The notes under the pieces were generated by a model. The model was not told the DNA's origin, did not search any database, and saw nothing but the letters and a program-made list of their open reading frames with translations. Source: Hysterangium stoloniferum (taxonomy: Eukaryota; Basidiomycota; Agaricomycetes; Hysterangiales; Hysterangiaceae). From it: a stretch of 64,000 nucleotides of DNA. The stretch lies in assembly GCA_015178975.1 (NCBI GenBank), contig WHVD01000001.1, positions 1,054,001 to 1,118,000 on the forward strand. The letters run 5' to 3'. The first letter of the stretch is position 1. Every line of letters starts with the position of its first letter. Below, piece after piece: positions 42,960-56,800 of this stretch. The position numbers and the translations under genes are program-made.

Positions 42960-45900
42960 TGCTTGCTAGCATCCAGGACCTGCACCTCTAGCTACATCAG
43001 TGAATCTACCCAGTTGATAATGTGTATCAACCAAATTGACCCAGGCACTCAGAGTGTGTGGGTTCTCAGTACCTACCATCTGCTCCCTGCCCTCCAGCAT
43101 CTGCATTTCTGGTTACTCTGTATCAGTGCAGTTATCTAGTTGATGAGATGTGGCAGCCAGGTTGGCCCTGGCACTCAGTGTGACTGGGTATTCACTGCCT
43201 AGGAGCTTCTCCCTAGCCTCCAGAACCTGGACTGCAGGTTGTTCTGCATCAGTCCAACTCCCCAGCTGAGAAGATATGGCAGCCAAGGTGGCCCCGGCAC
43301 TCAGTGTGTCTGGGTGATCAGGACCTAGGAGCTGCTCCCTGGCCTTCATCACCTGGACTCCTAGTTGTTCTGCATGGGTCCATCTACCCAGTTGACAATA
43401 GGTGGCAGTCAAGTTGGCCCTGGAACTCAGTGTGTCTGGGTGTTCAGTCCCTAGGAGCTGCTCCCTGGCCTTCAGCACCTGGACTTCGAGGTATTCTGCA
43501 TCTGTCCATCTACCCAGCTGATGATATGTGGCAGCCAAGTTGGCCCTGGCACTCAGTGTGTGGGGGTGTTCACTGCCTAGAATCTGCTCACTGGCCTTCA
43601 GCACCTCAATCTCTTGTTGTTCTGCATCAGCCCATCTACCCAGTTGACAATAGGTGGCAGCTAGGTTGGCCCTGGAACTCAGTGTATCTGGGTGTTCAGT
43701 CCCTAGGAGCTGTTCCCTGGCCTTCAGCACCTGAACCTCAAGTTATGCTGCATCAGTCCATCTACCCAGCTGATGATATATGCCAGCCAAGTGGGCCCTG
43801 GCACTCAGTGTGTCTGGGTGTTCAGTCCCTAGGAGCTGCTCCCTGGCCTTCAGCACCTGGGCTCCTGGTTGTTCAGCATCAGTCCATCTGCCCAGCTGAC
43901 AATAGGTGGCAGCCAAGTTGGCCCTGGCAATCAGTGTGTCTGGGTGTTCACTGCCTAGGAGGTGCTCCTTGGCCTTCAGCACCTGAACTGCTAGTTGCTC
44001 TGCATCAGTCCATCTTCCCAGCTGATGATATGTGACAGCCAAGTTGCCCCTGGCAGTCAGTGTGTCTGGGTGTTCGGTTCCTAGGAGCTGCTCCATGGCT
44101 ATCAACACCTGTATCTCTAGTTGTTCTGCATCAGTCCATCTTCCCAGCTGATGATATGTGACAGCCAGGTTGCCCCTGGCACTCATTGTGTCTGGTTGTT
44201 CAGTCCCTAGGAACTGCTCCATGGCCATCAACACCTGGATCTCTAGTTGTTCTGCATCAGTCCATCTACCCAGCTGATGGAATGTGCCAGCCAAGTTGGC
44301 CCTGGCACTCAGTGTGTCAGGGTGGTCTGTGCCTAGGAGCTGCTCCCTGGCCTTCAGCACCTGGACCTCTAGTTGTTCTGCATCAGTCCATCTGCCCAGC
44401 TGATAATATGTGACAGCCACACTGGCCCTGGCAGTCAGTGTGTCAGGGTGTTCAGTGCCTAGGAACTGCTCCCTGGCCTTCATCACCTGGACCTGGAGTT
44501 GTTCTGCATCAGTCCATCTGCCCTGCTGATGATATGTGACAGTGAGGTTTCCCCTGGCACTCAGTTTGTCTGGGTGTTCAGTCCCTAGGAGCTGCTCCCT
44601 GGCATCCAGCACCTGGACCTGTAGTTGTTCTGCATCAGTCCATCTGCCCAAGTGAGAATATGTGGCAGCCAAGTTGGCCCTTGCACTCAGTGTGTCTGGG
44701 TATTCAGTGCCGAGGAGGTGCTCCCTGGCCTTAAGCACCTGGACCTCTAGTTGTTCTGCATCAGTCCATCTACCCAGCTGATGATATGTGACAGCCAAAT
44801 TACCCCTGGCAGTCAGTGTGTCTGGGTGTTCACTGCCTAGGAGCTGCTCCATTGCCTTCAGCACCTGGACCCCTAGTTGTTCTGCATCAGTCCATCTGCC
44901 AAGCTGATCATATGTGCCAGCCAGGTTTGCCATAGCACTCAGTGTGTCTGGATGTTCAGTGCCTAGGAGCTGTTCCCTGGCCTTCAGCACCTGGACCTCT
45001 AGTTGTTTTGCATCAGTCCATCTTCCTAGCTGATGATATGTGACAGCCAAGTTGCCCCTGACAGTCAGTGTGTCTGGGTGTTCAGTGCCTAGGAGCTGCT
45101 GCATGACCTTCAGCACCTGGGCCTCTAGTTGTTCTGCATCAGTCCATCTGCCCATGTGATGATATGTGCCAGCCAGGTTGGCCCTGGCACTCAGTGTGCC
45201 TGGATGTTCAGTGCCTAGGAACTGCTCCCTGGCCTTCAGCACCTGGATCTGTAGTTGTTCTGCATCAGTCCATCTGCCCAGCTGATGATATGTGCCAGCC
45301 AAGTTGGCCCTGGCACTCAGTGTGCCTGGATGTTCAGTGCCTAGGAGCTGCTCCATGGCCTTCAGCACCTGGATTTGGAGTTTTGCTGCATCAGTCCATC
45401 TGCCCAGCTGATGATATGTGACAGCCAAGTTGGCCCTGGCACTCAGTGTGTCTGGATGTTCAGTGCCTAGGAGCTGCTCCCTGGCCTTCAGCACCTGGAC
45501 CTCTAGTTGTTCTGCATCAGTCCATCTGCCCAGCTGATGATATGTGCCAGCCAAGTTGGCCCTGGCACTCAGTGTGTCTGGGTGTTTCATGCCTAAGAGC
45601 TGCTCCCTGGCCTTCAGCACCTGGACCTCTAGTTGTTCTGTATCAGTCCATCTACCCAGCTGATGATATGTGGCAGCCAGGTTGGCTCTGGCACTCAGTG
45701 TGTCTGGGTGCTCAGTCCCTAGGAGCTGCTCCCTAGCCTTCAGGACCTGGACCTCTAGTTGTTCTGCATCAGTCCATCTACCCAGGTGACAATATGTGAC
45801 AGCCAAATTGCCCCTGGCACTCAGTGTATATGCATGTTCAGTGCCTAGGAGCTGCTCTCTGGCCTTCAGCACCTGGACCTGTAGTTCTTCTGCATCAGTC

Positions 45901-47440
45901 CATCTTCCCACCTGATGATATGTGATAGCCAAGTTGCCCCTGGCACTCAGTGTGTCTGGGTGTTCAGTCCCTAGGAGCTGCTCCATGGCCATCAACACCT
46001 GGACCACTAGTTGTTCTGCATCAGTCCATCTACCCAACTGATGGTATGTGCCAGCCAAGTTGGCCCTGGCACTCAGTGTGTCAGGGTGTTCCATGCCTAT
46101 GAGCTGCTCCCGGGCCTTCAGTACCTGGACCTCTAGTTGTTCTGCATCAGTCCATCTTCCCAGCTGATAATATGTGACAGCCACACTGGCCCTGGCAGTC
46201 AGTGTGTCTGGGTGGTCAGTGCCTAGGAGCTGCTCCCTGGCCTTCATCACCTGGACCTGGAGTTGTTCTGCATCAGTCCATCTGCCCAGCTGATGATGTG
46301 TAACAGCCAAGTTGCCCTTGGCACTCAGTGTGTCTGGGTGTTCAGTCCCTAGGAGCTGCTCCCTGGGATCCAGCACCTGGACCTGTAGTCGTTCTGGATC
46401 AGTCCATCTGCCCAACTGAGAATATGTTGCAGCCAAGTTGGCCCTTGCACTCAGTGTGTCTGGGTGTTCAGTCCCTAGGAGCTGCTCCCTGGCCTTCAGC
46501 ACCTGGACCTCTAGTTGTTCTGCATCAGTCCATCTACCCAGTTGATGATATGTGACAGCCAAGTTACCCCTGGCAGTCAGTGTGTCTGGGTGTTCACTGC
46601 CTAGGAGCTGCTCAATGGCATTCAGTACCTGGACCCCTAGTTGTTCTGCATCTGTCCATCTTCCCAGCTGATGATATGTGCCAGCCAAGTTAGCCATGGC
46701 ACTCAGTGTGTCTGGATGTTCAGTGCCTAGGAGCTGTTCCCTGGCCTTCAGCACCTGGACCTCTAGCTCTTTTGCATCAGTCCATCTTCCCAGCTGATCA
46801 TTTGTGACAGCCAAGTTGCCCCTGACAGTCAGCGTGTCTGGGTGTTCAGTGCCTAAAGCTCCTCCATGGCCTTCAGCACCTGGACCTCTAGTTGTTCTGC
46901 ATCAGTCCATCTGCCCAGCTGATGATATGTCCCAGCCAAGTTGGCCCTGGCACTCAGAGTGCCTGGATGTTCAGTCCCTAGGAACTGCTCCCTGGCCTTC
47001 AGCACCTGGATCTGTAGTTGTTCTGCATCAGTCCATCTGCCAAGCCGATGATATGTGCCAGCCAAGTTGGCCCTGGCACTCAGCGTGCCTGGATGTTCAG
47101 TGCCTAGGAGCTGCTCCCTGCCCTTCAGAACCTGGATCTGGAGTTTTTCTGCATCAGTCCATCTCCCCAGTTGATGATATGTGACACCCAAGTTGGCCCT
47201 GGCACTCAGTGTGTCTGGATGTTCAGTCCCTAGGAGCTGCTCCCTGGCCTTCAGCACCTGGACCTCTAGTTGTTCTGCATCAGTCCATCTGCCCAACTGA
47301 CAATATGTGCCAGCCAAGTTGGCCCTGGCACTCAGTGTGTCTGGGTGTTTCATGCCTAAGAGCTGCTCCCTGGCCTTCAGCACCTGGACCTCTAGTTGTT
47401 CTGTATCAGTCCATCTACCCAGCTGATGATATGTGGCAGC
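42960..47440 (-). repeat. TPR-coding array, 126-bp units with a 1764-bp (14-unit) higher-order period
   Basis: About 35 units of 126 bp each code for 42 residues. A variant unit with TLSAMANLAGTY occurs near 44930 and again near 46693, 1764 bp apart (14 x 126). Another variant (a gtgcctggatgttc pair) at about 45189 and 46952 is 1763 bp apart, the missing base being the frameshift near 46855. Flanking units also correspond, so a 14-unit block was duplicated. Confidence 0.85.
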
Positions 47441-49030
47441 TGTCATGTATTTTAAAAGGTACTTATATCGCGATTATAAAAATTGTACAATATTCTCTGA
47501 ATTTATATTGAATTTATGCAATTTATTTTGCATTTTTATCTTATAAATTGAGGGAGCTACGAAATTTCTACTTTTTATTCTTTTTTAACTATATATCTTC
47601 AAACCGGCCACCTGGCGCTTATTACACAACGCGCGGGAATAATTCGTCACAACAAGTGACCGGTCGTCACAACAAGTGACCGGTCGTCACAACAAGTGAC
47701 CGGCCGTCACGACGAGTGACCATCGTCACAACGAGTAACAGTCACAAGGGCGCGTGACAGTCACTAGGGCGCGCGACAGTCACTAGGGCGCGCGACAGTC
47801 ACAAAGGCGCGCGACAGTCACAAGGCGCGACAGGTGTCACACGCGCACTAGCGCGGGAATATTATGTCATACATCATGTCATTTGGGAATATTAAGTCAT
47901 ATGTTATGTCATCTGGGAATATTATGTCATACATTATGTCATCATATATGCTACAGTAGAGAATGGCAGAAATGTCTAAAACATTCCAAGTAAAATAGCT
48001 AAAATAGGATAGAAATAAAGTTCAATATGTCTCTAAATGTCTCACATCTCAGTGTATATAAGGAGCTCTGCTCCAGCCATGAAATAGAACCAATCTTATC
48101 AACCAATCTATCACCACATCAGTGTGTCACTGCAGCTAGCAGTTTATTGCCACCTCTTAGTTGAGCATCTGGCACCTAGGATTCCCTGTCACCTCTTGTT
48201 GAGTAATTTGACAGTAATTCTACCAATCAGGATTCCCTGCCACCTCTTGTTGAGTAATTTGGCATTAATCCTTTGTACCACAGTCACCTCTTGTTGAGTA
48301 ATTTGACTGCTTGTTACATATCTTGTTATTTGTAGTTTAAGACTTCAGTCACCTCTTGTTGAGTAATTTGACTGATTATTACATTGCTAATAAATCCTTG
48401 TTACATTTCTTGTTATTTGTAATCTAAAACTTCAGTCACCTCTTGTTGAGTAATTTGACTGATTATTATATTACAAATACTCCCTGTTCCCTTGCTCATT
48501 TATTGTGAATCAGTAAAGCATATTCACATAAATAAATACTGAGAATATCCTTGCAAGATCCTAAGACTACATTAAGATCCTGATAAGTTAGTATCACAGT
48601 AGACCTTGTAGGTTAGTGTAAATAAAGCATATATTAGCCAAATAGTGTTTTATTCTATATCTAATCTTTTGACCTGTTTATAAATATTTTTACTGTTTGA
48701 TAAATAGTATAAAATATATATAAACTAGCTAGCATTGAAGTTAAATCTAGCTTTGGAATCAGTAAATTGTTATTCTTATTTTAGTAGTTGTTATCACAGA
48801 AAAAGAACAAGCTTGCACAAGCAGCTCTCAAAACCTTCTTTGCGAAGTAGGGTGCATATATTCAAGTAAACTCTTGACTTCAGGGGTTCTAAGTCTATTT
48901 AGGCTGCCACTGATTAATATCAAATACTTAAATTATTTTACCTTGTAGTGAATTGAGTATTTGCACATTTTGATTGAGCATTGGACTCCTTTTTCGGAAA
49001 ATAATATTAAAATAAGGCTAATACATTACA
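47441..49030. mobile_element. 1.59-kb LTR-like insertion in NLR2, TSD GCAGC
   Basis: It begins TGTCATGTATTTT and ends CTAATACATTACA (imperfectly inverted ends), and GCAGC is on both sides (47436-47440 and 49031-49035); removing it restores the TPR unit. Inside are CG-rich tandem repeats at 47645-47850 (gtcacaacaagtgaccggtc, then cagtcactagggcgcgcga), a TATA-like tgtatataagg near 48053, and four to five copies of cacctcttgttgagtaattt between 48190 and 48470. No coding region was seen, so it is most likely a solo LTR of a large-LTR retrotransposon. Confidence 0.85.
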
Positions 49031-52017
49031 GCAGCCAAGTTGGCCCTGGCACTTAGTGTGTCCGGGTGCTCAGTCCCTAGGAGCTGCTCCCTAGCCTTCA
49101 GAACCTGGACCTCTAGTTGTTCTGCATCAGTCCATCTACCCAGGTGATGATATGTGACAGCCAAGTTGCCCCTGGCACTCAGTGTGTCTGCATGTTCAGT
49201 GCCTAGGAGCTGCTCCCTGGCCTTCAGCACCTGCACCTCTAGTTGTTCTGCACCAGTCCATCTGCCCAGTTCACAATATGTTGCAGCCAAGTTGGCCTTG
49301 GCACCCAGAGTCTCTGAATGTTCAGTGCCTAGGATTTTCTCCCTGGATTCTATCACCTCTACCTCTAGCAATTCTACATCTAAGCATTTACCAGCCAGTT
49401 TGTACACTAGGGCAAATATTTCAGACAAATCATCATAGTAGTCTTTTTTCTTTTCACTAGTCACAGATTGATTTGCAATAATATGAGGCAGAACATCTCG
49501 TCGGAATAATATGTCATTCATTGTATTTGATTTATTGATGCTGCCTACTATCAATGCTCTCGCTGCATAATAATGGGGTATACAATTTATACCCAGTGCC
49601 TGATCTCTTATCCACATATGAATTACTGGGTGCATTGTCCATGAACATGAACATTGTGTAACAGGATCTCTGGAGAGAAGTGAATAATCACAGAGGACTT
49701 GCATGGCTGATCTGAATGGCAGACTTTCCCCCTCCCCATTACTATTGCATATGAGCAGCTGAGCTGGTAGATCTGATGAAGTGGTTTTCACTCTCCCATC
49801 ATAAGTATTTGCAGGTGGAAATTCTGCAGCCTGTTTGAAGATGCTTTCCATGATATTCTGGTGATGAAAGAACCCCAACACTTTCAGTATGAATAATGCA
49901 TTTTGTGCTCTTGTTAAGGACATGGCCTGCTTTTCAATCAGATCATATGACACCTTTAAAGTACTATAAACAGTTTGATTATATCCTAGTGCCCCTTTCA
50001 TCATGGATGGATTGTCTGCATCAAAAAAATCTCTTTGATATTTTTCAAGCATAATTAGATACTCTGACATTCTACTGAGTTGAGATGGCTGCACTAGCAA
50101 TGTCTAGTGCCAGAGGCAAGAAGCCAAGTTTGGTAACAATCTTCTCTGTCAATTTCTGTATTGTAACATCAGCTTTATTGTCAGATTTGGCTGCAGCTTG
50201 AAAGAGGGCAACTGCTTCATCACTCTCCATTGGCACAACATTCATTGACTCAGTGACATGGCTGGCCAGCCCAGGATTACGGCTAGTAATCAGCACATGA
50301 ATCTGCCGCATCTGTTGTAAATAGTCTTTAACCACTCCATCCATTCCATCAGCATTGTCAAAGATGATGAGACACCTCTTTTGAATGGCTGTAAGCCACC
50401 TCAAAACTTCCTCTGGAGCCTTTTCAATGCCCTTGGATTTCATTTCAAGATCATCAGCAATAGTTGAAAAACCATTTGCTAATGTTTCTGTATTTGTACC
50501 ATCTATCCAAAAAATCCTCCAAAAGTTACTTAATACCTTGCTGTCAGTGCTGATAAGAATAAATACATGATTAGCAGCTCACTACTCATTGCTAAGTAGC
50601 TCTTCAATGAATTTCAAACAAATCTGTGTTTTCCCAACTCCTCCCATACCATACAGAAGGAACCGTTTCCATGCCGGGAGGGAATTCAGGCAGTTCTCCG
50701 GAGCAAAAAACTTTCGGAGTCTCATAAGATATTTCTCCTGTCCCACAAAGCTTGGACTAGGACAGAGCTTGGCCATATATATAGGCCCATTGGGGGTATT
50801 ATCCCCTGCTGAATAATGTTGACCCGTGTATGTATGTCTATTTTGTTAACACACACCACTTTGATCATTAAATTTAATCCACCGGACATGAACTGCAGCT
50901 GGAGCTTTCTTGACCATATCTTGTATACCACACAACACAGACTTGAAGTCCTCATCAATAACGACTCAAATTTGGGCATCCCAGTGTGATCCTTATGCAT
51001 GCCTATCGGTTCTATGTTGACAGCCCCAGGCACCACAGCAGATGATCTGGGAACAATCTGGATACATACTATAATTAGACGTTTTTGTCCGGTATATTAA
51101 AATTTCTAAACTCACAGTTGAAGTATGACCAGGGAGAGTGGTAGCTAAAGTTTCATAGAAAAAATTCATGTGTAAATGGGCAGTGATGGCATTAAAATCA
51201 GATATTTGTTGTTGTAATAGTTCGGAGTGAGCGGTTAAATGCCTCAACAAGATATTGTTTGGCTGCCTGCATAGCGAAACAAGTTTGGGCACTATGTCTG
51301 TTCCTTGGTGAGGGGTACCAAGGAAGACGATGCCATATGTTGACAAATGAATCCATTTATGTGGCAAAAGATGCCCTTTATGGGCAACATTGGCTTGTAA
51401 TAGGGCCTGTTCCCAAGTATGAATGAAATGTAGCAGACCAATTTTTATTATCATGAGGTGACGTACACTCTTAAGAATAATGCCGCCTAGGCTGTGCGCG
51501 ATGAAGATTATGGGCCGTTTCTACAGAAAATGGAGCAAAGTCATCAGGAAGCAAGCCAAATACCAGTGATGTCAGTCAGTGAACCTTAGTGTCGTCTGTT
51601 TCCCTAGACATGCGAAGTCGTGCAAGGAAATCCTGTGCATGACCATATAAAGTCTGTTCACACAATGAACTCTCTGTGCAAGCATCATAACCATATGACA
51701 AAATGCGCGCTCCAGGTATAGCCTGTGGGAGAAAGTCCCGGAGCCAGAGCTTCTGGTTAGCGGCTGTCCAGGACCTTTCGCGATGCCCATCGAGCCCATG
51801 AATAGCGACAATACTATACAACGTTAGGAAGAGGAAACTGATATGCTTGAAGCTCAATCACTCACTCTATGGTGGGGGTAGTCCCCGGTGAAAGCTCCTT
51901 AATTCCGAAACCGGGATCATTGTATGTGTCTCCCGGTTGCTCCACGACATCAAGAGAATGACCACTTCTTAGTTCGATTTTAGCAAAACGATGACGCAGC
52001 TTCGCCAAAAACGGCAT

Positions 52018-53183
52018 GCTGAGATGCTATGGTAGTAGTAAGGGAGTCCTAAGTACGCAGATCAACGTGGCGAGAGTGATGATACGTTGGTGACTTCTGA
52101 TTTGCTCTGTACCCACAGTGCACCGCTTCGTAGCTCTTACCGAGTAACCCTTGCAGATGTGTCGGAAACAGGAAAGCAAATTCTTCAGGTTTAACCTGAA
52201 GATTGACCTTAGATAATAACAGAATCATTCGACAATTTCTAATCGGATCATAGTATACAGATGTGAGGCGCATGGAATAATGTCCAGAGTGTGCGTGTGC
52301 CAGCATACTAAGTGCAACAAGTACTTGGAATTATGTCCTAGGAAGATCTGAGGGTCAGGGGAATATGTGAGATCGATGGCAAATTGATTGAACGCACGAA
52401 GAGAGTGCCAAAGACGTGCCGGCCAGGTTTGAATACCCCTGCATAGCAGAAACCAAAATAGCAGGGGGCATAAAGTGAAAGAAACGGTATTTCATCGCGT
52501 CTTAGTGGCAGCCACCGGCGTTGAAAAGCAAACTTATGTGTCATTTCAACTTATTCTTAGGCCGCGACATGGTCCAGGTCGAAGAAATATGAATTTTATT
52601 GTCTGCTTTTTGGTACAGGACTGATTGCGACATAGATAGATAAGCCCCAAGCCCGTGTACGTGACAGAGAGCATTGACGATGTAATGATAATATGTAGCT
52701 CGAAATGACAAAGATACGCACTCAAACATTGTTGACTTGCAGAGGGATATGGGCAGAGGAAGTCTATCTCAAAGACGCTTCCCACGTATGAGTGGTGTCT
52801 CCAATTTTGCTAATTTCACAATTGCTCACTGTTAGTCTGCTGTTAGTCGGCCGAGTCGACAGATTTCAGCTGGGACTGTCCTACGAACAAGACTTAAAAG
52901 TCGGAATTATGTAGAGAAAGTAAAAGGTCCCCCACGATCACGATTCGGTCCCTGAGATGCCGTTTCGGCCACCCGTTGTCACGTCAATAACAATATTCAG
53001 TCCCGTTTAGGAAACAAATGGTCACGCTAATAAGATTTGGCCACCACTTATTATTTCTATAGGTACTTGCTCGGTAGCTTTCAGGTTTTGTTATTGTATG
53101 CACGACTAAAGTCACAGCTACTATTCGAAGAAAAAATTACCAATAGTGACTCAAAACAACGATTTAAATCCAACAGACCTAAA
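52018..53183. other. Region between NLR2 and the BTB copy
   Basis: No supported gene. The part from about 52340 to 53180 is homologous to 5480-6250 next to NLR1. About 51670-52360 (NLR2 exon 1, part of exon 2 and upstream sequence) has no counterpart there, which defines the deletion in NLR1. Confidence 0.6.
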
Positions 53184-53531
53184 ATGGAAACCAACGCTGG
53201 TCCGCCTGTCCAAGACTAACTAAATTGGTCTTATTTAAAAAACTACGCTGATCAACAGGTCGTGAGCACTCACACCAACAGTGTTGTCTCAATTTGCCCT
53301 CCAACATTTTTCACACAGAAGCTTCCTGAATACCATCCCCAATTTTGCGACGTGATCAAAGAAGCCGACGAAGCAGTGACCTTAGTGTCAAGCGACAATG
53401 TTAAATTCCTCGTCAACGCAAACATCTTACGAGCATCATTTGACTTATTCGGATCAACTTTGTTACTCCCTCTGATACTTTCCTGGGCTCTGTCGGGATT
53501 TCCTTGCCTCTCATATCTCATATCTTCCTAG
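53184..53531 (+). pseudogene. Truncated BTB/POZ gene copy
   Basis: Paralogue of the gene at 6253. The first exon starts ATGGAAACC but reads a stop after PPVQD. The second exon is nearly identical through NVKFLVNANILRASFDLFGS (53330-53460), then leaves homology at LLLPLILSW and stops at 53531. Only the start of the BTB domain remains. It sits 334 bp upstream of NLR3. Confidence 0.85.
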
Positions 53532-53864
53532 GACATAATTCCGAGAACTTGTTGCACTTACTCTGCACGCACCCCATACTCTCTGGAACATTATTCTATT
53601 GATATGTCTACATGTGTATTCACCAGTTCGCACGATATTATTCTCTAAGGTCAACGTTCAGGTACGTTGAGACTAAATCAGAAGAATTTAGTTCTCTAAT
53701 TTCGGCCCTAAACAACATAATACAAATACCTCCCCGCACGTGCCAGGTTAACAAGCTCCTAGGCTGTGCACCGTGGGTACAGAGAAGCAAGTCACATGCC
53801 TCTAACGTATCACACGTCCTGCCACGTCCTGAGCACTCACTTACTATCACAATACCATCAGGGA
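53532..53864. promoter_or_regulatory. Probable promoter region of NLR3
   Basis: A short interval without homology to the corresponding region of NLR1/NLR2. No TATA box stands out. It must contain the promoter of NLR3 if the gene is expressed. Confidence 0.35.
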
Positions 53865-56800
53865 ATGCCGCTTTTCTCGAAACTGCGCAATCGCTTTGCT
53901 AAATCCAATCCAACAAATGCTGATTGTCCTAATGTCGTGAGGCAATCGGGGGATATATATAATGATCCCGGCTTTGGAATTAAAGAACTTGTACCAGGGA
54001 TTACCCCTTGTATCGAGTGAGTGGTTGAGCTTCAAACATATGAGTATTCGATTCCTAAAATTTTTCGCATTTATAGTATTGTCGCTATTCATGGGTTCGA
54101 TGGGCATCGCGAAGAGTCCTGGACAGCCGATAATGGGAAGCTCTGGCTCCGGGACTTTCTCCCGCAGACCATACCTACAGCGCGGATTTTGTCATATGGT
54201 TACGATGCCTACACAGAGAGTTCATTGTCTGAACAAACTCTATACGGTCATGCACAGGATTTTCTTGCGCGACTTTGTATGTCTAGGAAAACGGACGACA
54301 CTAAGGTTCACTGACTGAAAATCACTTTTGTTGTCATGCGTACTGATGATGATTATTATCTTCCCGTAGGAACGCCCAATAATCTTCATTGCGCATAGCC
54401 TAGGCGGCATTATTCTTAAGAGTGTACGTCACCTCAAAATAAATAACAATTGTCTGCTACATTTCATTCACACCTGGGCGCAGGCCCTTATACAAGCAAA
54501 TGTTGCTCATGAAGGGCATCTTCTGCCACGTAAATGGATCCATTTGTCAACATATGGCATTGTCTTCTTTGGTACACCTCACCAAGGAACAGACATAGTT
54601 CCCAAATTTGTTTCGCTATGCAGTCGGCCAAACAATATCTTGTTGAAGCATTTAAGTGCTCACTCTGAGCTATTACAGCAACAAATCGCTGATTTCAATG
54701 CCATCACTGCTCATTTTCACATGACATTTTTCTATGAAACTTTGCCTACGACTCTCCCTGGCCATATTTCTACAATTGTGAGTTTGGAGATTCTAATATA
54801 CCTCGTAAATATGTTAAATTATAGTGTGCATGCAGATTGTTCCCAAAGCATCTGCTGTCTTGCCTGGGGCTGTGAACATAGAACCAATCAGCATGCATAA
54901 GGATCACACTGGGATGTCCAAATTTCAGTCTGTCAATGATGATGACTACAAGTCTGTATTGTGTACTGTACAAGATATGGTCAAGAATGCGCTAGCTAAT
55001 GTTCATGGCCGGTGGATTAAATTTCATCAGCAGAATGGTGTGTCATCATCAATAGGCATACACAGGCTAACATTTTTAAGCAGAGGATGACTCCAAAGGA
55101 CCCATATATATGTCCAAGCACCGTTCTAGTCCAAGATTTGTGGGACAGGAGAAATATCTCACAAGACTCGGAAATTTCTTTGCTCCCGAAAACTCCCACC
55201 CAGTGTGGAATCATTTCCTTTTGTATGGTATGGGAGGAGTTGGCAAAACTCAGATTTGTTTGAAATTCATTGAAGAGCTACTTGGCAATGACTGGTAAGC
55301 CTGGAATACTTTGTTTATTCTTACCAACACTCACAGTAGAGTATTAAGCTACTTTTGGAGGATATTCTGGATAGATGGCACGAACACAGAAACTTTAACA
55401 AATGGCTTTTCCCAGATTGCTGATGATCCTGAAGCCCAGTCCAAGGGCATTAAAAAGTCTCCAGATGCAGTTTTGAGATGGCTGACAGCCACTCAAAAGA
55501 AGTGTCTCATGATCTTTGACAATGCAGATGGAATGGATGGAGTTGTTAAAGACTATTTGCAACAGATCTGCCAGATTCATGTCTTAATTACCAGCCGTAA
55601 TCCTGGACTGGCTAGAGATGTCACAGACTCATTGGAGGTTCTCTCAATGGAGAGTGATCAAGCACTTGCCCTCTTTCAAGCTGCAGCTAAATTTGACAAT
55701 AACTCAAATACTGTCCCACAGGAATTGTTAGAAAAGGTTGTTGCTCAACTTGGCTTCTTGCCACTTGCAATAGATATTGCTGGAGCAGCCATTTCAACTG
55801 GACTCTGTGAAGTTGCAGAGTATCTAATGATACATGAAAAATATCACACAGATATTTTTGATGCAGATAACCCATCAATGAAAGGCGCATTAGGATATAA
55901 TCACACTGTATATAGTACTTTAAGGCTGTCATATGATCTGATTGAAAAGCAGGCTATATTATTAAAAAGTGCACAAGATGCACTATTCATTTTGAAAGTT
56001 CTGGGATTCTTTCATCACCAGAACATCATGGAAAGCATTTTCAAACAAGCTGCAGAATTCCCACCAGCAAATACATATGATGGGAAATTGCAAACCACTT
56101 CATCAGATCTTCCAGGTCAGCTGCTCAGATGCAATAGTGATGGAGAGTGGGAAAGTCTGCCATGTAGGTTAGCCATGCAAGTCCTCTGTGATTATTCACT
56201 TCTCTCTAGAGACCCTGCTACACAATATTCTTATTCATGGACAATGCACCCATTGATACATATGTGGATAAGAGATCAGGCACTAGGGGAAGATGATACA
56301 CCTCATTATTATGCAGCCAGAGCATTGATAGTAGGCAGTATCAATAGAGAGGAAATGATGAAAGACATCTTATTCCGACAAGAACTTTTGCCTCATGTTA
56401 TTGCAAATCAGGGTGTGCCTAATGGAAGGAAACAGGGATATTATGATGATTTATGTGAAAGATCAGCCAGAGTGTACAGCCAGGCTGGTAAATGGTCAAA
56501 TGCAAAATTACTAGAGATACAGGTGGTTGAAAGCAGGGAACAAATCTTAGGCACTGAACATCCAGACACTCTGAGAGCGAGGGCCAACTTGGCTGGTACA
56601 TATCGTCAGCTGGGCAGATGGACTAATGCAAAACAGCTGGAGGTGCTGGTACTGGAGGCTAGCAAGAGGATTTTAGGCACTGAACACCCAGACACCCTGA
56701 GAGCCAGGGCCAACTTGGCTGTCACATATCATCAGCTGGGCAGATGGACTGATGCAGAACAACTGGAGATTCAGGTGCTGGAGGCTAGGGAGCAGATCCT

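Larger units (their letters stand above)
42960..52017 (-). pseudogene. NLR2: SesB-type hydrolase / NB-ARC / TPR receptor, disabled
   Basis: Minus-strand paralogue of NLR3. ATG 52015-52017 opens exon 1 (MPFLAKLRHRFAK...). Exon 2 begins IVAIHGLDGHRERSW, the nucleophile motif AHSLGG lies near 51485-51515, and STYGIVFLGTPHQGTDIV follows. NB-ARC has GMGGVGKT near 50630-50655, LIIFDNADGMDG near 50350 and MHPVIHMW near 49625. About 37 TPR units run from 49330 to 42960. Lesions: a 5-bp deletion near 50080 (AISTGL becomes AISTQ-stop), a 1590-bp LTR-like insertion at 47441-49030, a one-base deletion near 46855, a stop at 43743-43745 and another at 43113-43115, beyond which the repeats decay. It lies head-to-head with NLR3, 1.85 kb away. 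Confidence 0.88.

Noticed and set aside
53962..54318. 118-codon frame with a hydrophobic start overlapping NLR3 exon 2
   Set aside because: It reads a shifted frame through an intron and exon 2; the in-frame reading IVAIHGFDGHREESW is conserved in the NLR2 paralogue.
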